Source: Viola odorata (taxonomy: Eukaryota; Streptophyta; Magnoliopsida; Malpighiales; Violaceae). Taken from it: a DNA stretch of 64,000 nucleotides. The notes beneath the pieces were generated by a model. The model was not told the origin of the DNA and ran no database searches. It saw nothing but the letters and a program-made list of their open reading frames with translations. Positions within the stretch are counted from its first letter, which is position 1. Every line of letters starts with the position of its first letter. Of the stretch, positions 56,682 to 64,000 are shown piece after piece. The translations under genes were made by a program, and so were the position numbers. The stretch is from assembly GCA_963691705.1 (NCBI GenBank), contig OY829542.1, positions 1,991,688 through 2,055,687 on the forward strand. The letters are read 5' to 3'.

Positions 56682-59600
56682 ACGCAATACTTACATATGT
56701 AAACCACTTTAATTGTTATCTAACTTGAGCGTCGTACTGGTACTTTAGGAAATACTTCGGGTCCACTAACGACATCTTTTCTTTTGAGTGTGCAAGTCCT
56801 CCGTGGCCAGTTTTTCCACAACTATTGCATGATGATTTCATGGCTCATCACTATATACCAATGTTCTTAATTGAAATTGTAATTAAACACGGAGAACATT
56901 TTCTCCCTCCTCTTAAAAAAAAAGAACAATTATTCATGCTTCTATATATATAGAATGTCTCTTAACAATCTTTATTTTTTAATAATAAATTATAGAGTAA
57001 ACAAAATTCATAACCTCTTAAAAATCTCCCCAATTTTACCAGGAGTAGATTAGTAGTAGTGGCTTACTTGTGGCTTATTTTCCTATGATATTAATTAATT
57101 AGGGGAGATCTTAATGTTCAACTTAATTTGAGTCGGTTTGGATTTGGGCCGGTCTTTTCCATCTCCAATTGAAATAGTTTGGGTTGGTTTAGTTTGGTTT
57201 GTTGGGTTCTTCCATCCGATCCTAAACCAATATTTTTGGTTCATGATAGGTGATAAGTTTTGATTATGGTTCAGTTAATAGAATAATTTGTTCAGTTTAA
57301 ATCGGATCGGTTCGATTTTCTACTAACTTTAACTGAATAACAACCGGATTAATATGCAGTTTGATTCGGCTCAATAAATCTAGGTCCGGTTCAAATAGGT
57401 TAAAAAAGGTCCGGGTCTTGCTCATTCCTTCATGATAGTGTGATATATATAAGGTGTGGTTGGCCCGTGAGGAGTGACGAGCCAAAAGATCAAAAGTAAA
57501 AAAAATAGAAATTTGAGGACTATTATGAGAGAATTTGAAATTTTAGGAAACAAATATGAAAGATTAAAGTAAAATAATATAACTTTAAAGACTATTATGA
57601 GATAATTTAAAATTTTAGAAATCAAATATTAATAATTAAATAAAAAAGAATAAAATTTTAAGAGAGAACTAAAAGTTTAGGTTAAACGCTGCACGTGTCC
57701 TTGAGTTGAAGTATAAGTTATATGCAGTGAAAGCTAGTTGTACAATTTTTATTTGTGAAAAGAATTTGAGGGGACGAGGTACAAGTGCAATGCATCTGTA
57801 CTCTTTTTCCTCATTTGATGCGACACTAGTTACTACCATGTTTTCCACGCCTCGTCGTGCATGGAATTTGTCAGGATGACAAGTCGTTTGACAGACAGCT
57901 CTATATATCTCTTACCAAGAATGGCCAAACTCGTATCGTTTTCACCTATAGTAACAAGATGTGTGCTCTCTCTTTCGCACTACAATGAATTCAAACAATA
58001 ATTGTGATTAAATTCAATATATCCTCCCACATACCGTCATTTTCTTCACTAATTTCCACATAAAAAAAAAAAATAACGGCATTTCATTTGTTAATCGTTC
58101 ACAATCACACGTATATGCGTTATTAATACTCAAATAAAGATGGAATTAGGATTATTTTCAGTCGCGGAGTTAGAATAAAATTACTGAGGAATAAATGTAT
58201 AGGTATCTTTTTTAATGTTAAAATATAATCAGACACATTTTCGTATATCACATCTACCTAAAAAAAACATCAGTCAAAAGTTTGTACAATTATCTGAGAT
58301 TATTCCAAAATCATGTTGTTTGGATGGTTGGTCAACAATATAGATTTTTCATATAACTACTCTTCACTCAAAGTTATCATTTTAATTTTTTGTTAGTCAA
58401 AAAATAATAAAATCCGTTTCTAAGGAAACGTGTACTGCCTCGCCACTGCATTAATGGAGGGTCAACGGGCGTATGAACCTTCCTAGCCCACGGATTAACT
58501 AGAACTTGTGAACTAAAGCCCGTGATGACTTCACACCAGCAACGATCCATATTAATGGATTATTTTTTTAATATGCATATTAAATGATTTGTTTTAACTA
58601 AATTTCCCCCTCCTTTGAAAAAAAACTGATAAAATAAAGTAAAAACGAGAAATTTCTATTTATGACATAAAAAAAAACGTAAAATTGAGCTAATTCTTTT
58701 AAAATCTAAAAGTAAAAATGAACTAAACGTTGAAAGTAAGCGTCACATAATGAGAGAAGTAGTCAGAATTAGCCAAGTCTCAAATTTGTCGATTCTTCTA
58801 ATTTGCGATTTTTATATGTATTACCATAAAAAAATGATTTTGTGTTGACTAGTGGAATAAAAGTAGCCAAATTTATAAGAAGATTTTGTGCTATATATGT
58901 GGTAGCTAGCCGAGGATTAGTATATGCAGGCTTACACTGCAAGAACGAAAATTCTAATCAAAATTTTCTTGAGACCATAAAAAAATACATCTCTACCGAA
59001 CAAAACTTGACCATGTTTCCTTGACTCCAATCACACTAAAGTAAAAAAGTCAATGCCGTGCAACATCAAGAGGTGCGATCAGTTTTAATGTTTCACCGTC
59101 GCCTAATAACATGCAAGAGACTAAACTATTCAATTAGAAATTAGAAATATCCCATAAAATCTTATTTGTTGTGTAGAACTGCGACTATAATTAATGGTCA
59201 CAGGAATTTTCATTAAATTGCTGAATTTATTGTTGTCACACTCTATGGATACGGAGTATGATTCTTAAATGTTAATTTTACGTCTTTGCAACTAATTATT
59301 TAATTTATTATAAAATAATTTTTTTAATGCAACTAACTGAAAAAGTTAACAATTTAATGGTGTTAGTTGTAAAGATATTTTTACTCCCCAAAATACCCTT
59401 TTTTAGTCCACAAAAATATTTAACTCTTCTTCATATCTTACTTCTTTTCGTTGTTGATATAAATCTGATATTCAAATTCTTTTTCAAACCCGATTAATTT
59501 AAATTTTATAATGTGAAAAGTACCGACCAGGTTCATATATATTCGAACCTAATTGGGTTGTGATATTATAATCATGAGCATTAATGCTCAAACTCAAAAT

Positions 59601-59727
59601 ATTAATAAATTTTTGATTCATATCCTATTTTAGTTGGAGATTTTATGTAGTTACTATAAATGGAGTTATTTACAAGCAACACTTTTACTTTACCTCATAA
59701 CGAGCCGTATTGATAAAAATTAGGAGT

Positions 59728-61590
59728 ACACATCGTGGTTAGGTTTAAATCTTAGTACTTAAAACAAAAAATAAATCAAATTAACTAATTAAGAATCTAA
59801 TTACGTTCTTTACCCTACGTTTGCAATATGAAAACAATGTTTTCCGATCTCTCTCCAATCAAAACGCTACAACCTAGATATGTTTGCTCTTAGCACTCTA
59901 GGTTTTTATGTGTATTTTTTAAAATCTTTGTCCCTTAGGATTCCTTTGATGTCGATTTTAACATTTTCATTAAAAATTCTTTGGGTATTATATAAAGGAT
60001 TTATTAATTCTTATAATCACTCCCATGAGATGGTGAAGAAAACAATGGCATTTGTAAATTGTAATGCAACTGTCTTGTGACGATAAAACAATGCAAAAGC
60101 TAGCTACCTATCTCACCTAACCTCACCATAACTAGGTACAAATTCTGTTTCCACGACAACTAAAAAAACAAGTATAATTAATCCAAAGTTTTATAACCAT
60201 TATTAATAATATTGGGTGTTCACTATTTCAGATTTCAGTCGGCAGAACTCCAAAGTAAAGAGGTAAAACTTTTCCTAACAACACAATTTTATACTCATGG
60301 CTCGAACCCAAAGACATCTGGTTAAATTAGAACAGATAATACGATTAAATTAATTACCCACATATATATATTATTAGTATATACTAATATACTTTAGTAT
60401 CAAATTACACATGTGTGTGTCCCATCCACGTGATTACAGATAACATTTTTCCGTTTATGGTTTCTAATTCATCAATAATTACGTTTGTTTTGACAGGAGA
60501 TCGAGGACCATTCCTTAATTAGGATTTCTTCTTAATTTTTCATCAATAATTACATTTGTTTTGAGAGGAGGGGAGGACCACTCCTTAGTTAATTAGGATT
60601 TCTTTTAATTAATGTCCACCGATATGTTTAACAAGATCATTTTTTTTACACGAGTAATTAATTAAGGTTAAAATGTCCATTCTTTTTAGCCGCGAAATAG
60701 TTACGTATAGAACTCAATTTTTTTCTCTCTTTTTCCGATTGACAATTCACTACTCCATTTCTCAGAGAGTAAGTAGACGAGATAATTAAAACATTAAAAC
60801 GTAAAAGTGATATGAATATAAGATAATTAAAGAGTCAAATTCAAGAGTTAAGTTTTTAGTTTTTATTATCTTACAGAAAGTATATCATGAATGTAAAACA
60901 CAACACACTACTAGAAGATTGAGGAGAGAGTGAGAGTGTAATTTCATAACAACTTCGTCTAAACAATTACAATTCAAACGGCATATATAGGGAAACACAA
61001 ATTCTTTCCAAGACACATATAGACAGTCTAATGATTCCATGGCTATATAATTATATTATATAGTATAGATTATAGAATTAGACTATATATACAGAAGGAT
61101 TTAACAAAAAAAAAAGACTATACAGAAGGAAGAAAATCAGAACCGGACTAAACCGGTCAATTCGATCGAAGAAATTGTGACTCCGTCAGGGGTTTAATTC
61201 GACCAGGAAAATCACGACCCAATCAAGTTAAATGAATTGAGGAGGATTTTATATTATAGTCTCAATTTTCTCGGTTAATAATTTTCTTAAAATTTTGGTC
61301 TACTACAGTCCCACTTCAATTTGACCTCTTGTTTCATTAGTTATGTACCTGGTCCGATTTTTACAACCTTTAAAAAAAAATCATTGGGCTTTGGTTGTAT
61401 ATAATAATAATAATAATAATAATAATACCACAATTCGTTAGTTTTTTTTTTAAAATAAAAAATTGTGTTATTTTAAGCCGGCAGCGATCGCTATCTGACT
61501 CCCAAGAAACTCACTACAAAAGTGGCGCGTGGTGTGACCAACGCGTATGGGCTGAAAACGTCGCATGCTGACATGGCAAAGACATGTGGG
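59728..61590. other. AT-rich spacer upstream of GH3
   Basis: Non-coding. It holds a two-copy tandem repeat (about 60469-60610, period 71 bp, starting TCATCAATAATTAC) and an AAT microsatellite (about 61402-61428). No gene recognised. Confidence 0.45.
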
Positions 61591-61886
61591 CCCACGTATG
61601 TCGGTTCCAAGAGGGCAAAAATGACGTCACGTGGGTCCTAGCTGTCCCTCCTACCGTAGACAGTGTCTGGGACAAATATTTTCCTAAACATCCCTTTCCT
61701 CGTCAACATCCCCTCCTTCAAAAAAGTACTATTGGTCCGGCTGCTGTCGTGGCACCACCACTCCTCTCTCCCTCCTATAAATACCCCTCCTCCACTGCAA
61801 AAATATCAAAATCAAAACAACTTCTCCGAATCAAAAGAAGAAAAAAAACTTGAATTTCTGCTCTTTTTATTTTTACAAAAACTAAA
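61591..61886 (+). promoter_or_regulatory. GH3 core promoter with auxin-response-like elements
   Basis: TGTCGG at 61599-61604 is a high-affinity ARF half-site. TGACGTCA at 61622-61629 overlaps a G-box CACGTG at 61628-61633; both are bZIP/bHLH sites often found coupled to auxin elements in GH3 promoters. TGTCTG occurs further down. TATAAATA at 61776-61783 lies about 100 bases before the ATG. Confidence 0.7.
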
Positions 61887-64000
61887 ATGACTGTTGACTC
61901 GGTTGTTTCTCCTCCTCCTCCTGTAAGCGGAAAAGACGCAAAAGCCCTTGAATTTATAGAGCACATGACTAGGAATGTGGACGAGGTGCAAAGGAGGGTT
62001 TTGGAAGAGATTCTGAGCAGGAATGGGGAGGCGACGGAGTATCTCCGGCGGTTCAACCTGAACGGAGCGACTGATCGGGAAACGTTCAAGTCGAAAGTTC
62101 CGGTCATCACTTATGAAGATCTCCAACCGGAGATCCAACGCATTGCTAATGGTGACAAATCACCCATCTTGTCATCTCATCCCATCTCCGAATTTCTCAC
62201 CAGGTATATAAAAATAAAAATAATTTAATAATTTAATGTAAATATTTACTTATGTTGAAGAATTCAATTCCTTGGTAAACCCAAACACTTAAATTAATTT
62301 TAAATCCTCCTCAATTCATGTCGCTAAATGACCAACATCACCAAATTAACCAATTCATTTTATTAGTGGTCAATTTGACAAAAAATATGGGGGTAGTCCA
62401 AGAACATACCAATAACTACGCAAGATTAAACAATTAATTAATTTATAATCTCATGAATTATTTATGATTTAATTTGTATGTACGATGTTTGAGTTTTCTT
62501 TGTATCTTTTTTAAGTTTGAGACTAATTCAGTTTAAAAGATTGGATTTCTAAAATGAGATGTTCTTTCAACGTGATTATCTTAAACCTTTCTAATTTGAA
62601 TTTGTAAGTAAGTATTCTTTTGATGAAAGACTAAATATATGTCGGAGAATTGACTTTGGTAAATTCCACCGGTGTACATTTTTCGTTTCCTGTAATCCAA
62701 TTCGAAATAAACAAATACTACTTTGGAGTTTGTTTGGCTAGTTGAGTACACCACATAAAAGCCGACCAACCGTGGTTGGTTTATTTCGGTCTAATGACAT
62801 TTTTAGTTTATGAAATTTTGTTTAATCTAATTCTCATGGTCTAAACGTGATTAGTTTTCTATTGTACGATACTTTTGTTAATATATTTTTTGAGCAACTT
62901 ACAACATTCTAGATTTGATGATGTATTGGTCTCTGCCCATGCGGCAACGATTTCTACTCATTTTATATAGTTGATATATATATATATATATATATATATA
63001 GCAATTAATCCTATTAATTAATTAGTATATTATTGTTTTTCCAAAATGAAATAATTAATATAATACTATAATTTGCAGTTCTGGTACATCTGCTGGTGAG
63101 AGAAAGCTGATGCCAACAATTCATGAAGAATTGGACCGTCGTCAGAAGTTGTACAGCCTTCTCATGCCCGTCATGAACTTGTATGTACTATGGATATTAT
63201 TCCCTTTATTTATCTTCTCTTTAATTAATTAATACTATAATAGATGCTGACACAAAAATAAAAATTGTTTTCCAAATTTTGGAAGGTACGAGCCGGGATT
63301 GGATAAAGGAAAGGCTCTTTACTTCTACTTTGTCAAAGCCGAGACTAAAACCCCCGGCGGTTTACTAGCCCGACCGGTTCTCACAAGCTACTACAAAAGC
63401 GAGCATTTCAAGAGCAGGCCATTCGATCCATACAATGTTTACACCAGCCCGAACGAGGCAATCCTCTGCCCGGACTCGTACCAAAGCATGTACACTCAGA
63501 TGCTTTGCGGCCTCCTCATGCGCCACGAAGTCCTACGCGTCGGTGCCGTGTTCGCGTCCGGACTCCTTCGAGCGATCCGATTCCTCCAACTCAACTGGAA
63601 ACTTCTCGCACTTGACATAGAAACTGGAACATTGAACCCTAAAATCACAGATCCTTCAATAAGGGAATGCATGAATAAAATCCTGACAGAACCAAATCTT
63701 GAACTAGCAGATTTCGTTAGGAAAGAATGTACTGGCGACTATTGGGAAGGAATCATTGTCCGAATATGGCCCAACACTAGATATCTAGAAGTTATCGTGA
63801 CCGGTGCCATGGCGCAGTACATCCCGACGCTAGATTATTACAGCGCAGGAAAGCTACCGATGGCTTGTACGATGTACGCTTCCTCCGAATGCTACTTTGG
63901 CCTCAACCTGAAACCGCTCACAAAGCCATCAGAAGTTTCCTACACAATCATGCCAAACATGGCCTACTTCGAGTTCCTACCGCACGACGACGATTCACCT
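61887..64000 (+). CDS. GH3.1: GH3.1-like indole-3-acetic acid-amido synthetase (partial, runs off right edge)
   Basis: Acyl-acid-amido synthetase of GH3 group II, which adenylates IAA and joins it to amino acids, lowering free auxin. Exons 61887-62203, 63079-63180 and 63286 onward join in frame. The N-terminus reads [20 protein letters not shown]. The first ATP/AMP motif [14 protein letters not shown] spans the exon 1-2 junction near residue 106. Then come [40 protein letters not shown] and the second motif [11 protein letters not shown]. It ends at [12 protein letters not shown], so the third nucleotide motif and C-terminal lid lie outside. Closest in type to GH3.1/GH3.3. Intron 1 contains a TA dinucleotide microsatellite (about 62972-63000). 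No defect seen. Confidence 0.94.

Larger units (their letters stand above)
55382..59727 (+). repeat. Large inverted duplication, copy R2 (partner at 41760-46003)
   Basis: Order W (55382 to about 57490, holding a LINE insertion), X (57495-58470), a segment Z absent from R1 (58471-59114), inverted Y (59115-59727). W and X read as the reverse of 46003-44472, and X also matches 41760-42745 directly. No transposase or other host gene was found in it. Confidence 0.82.

Noticed and set aside
1..64000. An operon-like biosynthetic or defence cluster
   Set aside because: The P450 is dead, and the MLP, GH3, zinc-finger and kinase genes have separate promoters and unrelated roles; nothing supports a functional cluster.

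Overview
The window is nuclear DNA of a flowering plant, almost certainly a eudicot. The evidence is GT-AG introns (plus one AT-AC intron), plant-specific families (a CrRLK1L receptor kinase, a DYW-type PPR protein, an auxin GH3 synthetase, major latex proteins, a CYP81-type P450, EAR-type C2H2 repressors), AT-rich spacers and many nested transposable elements. I cannot name the species. Everything here comes from reading the sequence by eye; no database search was run.

Layout. 1-2004 (-): a CrRLK1L receptor kinase that runs off the left edge. 2692-10970 (-): a dead CYP81-type P450 cut in its heme-binding signature by a young 7.2 kb LTR retrotransposon (2872-10071) with matching 5-bp target duplications. 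The element carries one 1077-codon ORF and no recognisable protease, reverse transcriptase, RNase H or integrase. 11637-14322: a small DNA element and AT-rich spacer. 14323-20541 (+): a complete HOS15-like LisH/WD40 co-repressor gene of 14 exons (614 aa). 21140-23038 (-): an intronless ELI1-like plastid RNA-editing PPR-DYW gene, tail to tail with HOS15. 23.2-33.8 kb: an orphan exon pair, spacer, MITEs and decayed retrotransposon sequence.

33.9-41.3 kb holds two convergent single-finger C2H2/EAR genes inside an old direct segmental duplication. The second gene is inverted and flanked by short inverted repeats, beside a relic 3' end of the same gene. 41.8-46.0 and 55.4-59.7 kb are two inverted copies of one 4 kb non-coding segment, each later hit by other elements: a MULE MITE that itself holds a hAT element in the first copy, and a truncated LINE in the second. 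Between them lie two MLP genes (the first with an in-frame stop), a solo copia LTR inside an older DNA element, a DUF1262 fragment and a truncated importin-9 gene with a U12-type AT-AC intron. 61887 to the right edge (+): a GH3.1-like auxin-amido synthetase with an auxin-response-like promoter.

The intact host genes (receptor kinase, HOS15, ELI1, two zinc fingers, MLP2, GH3) are independent transcription units and form no visible pathway cluster. The most unusual content is structural: the non-autonomous retrotransposon with its unfamiliar ORF and palindrome-studded LTRs, the P450 it split, the inversion of the second zinc-finger gene, and the nested insertions with readable target duplications.
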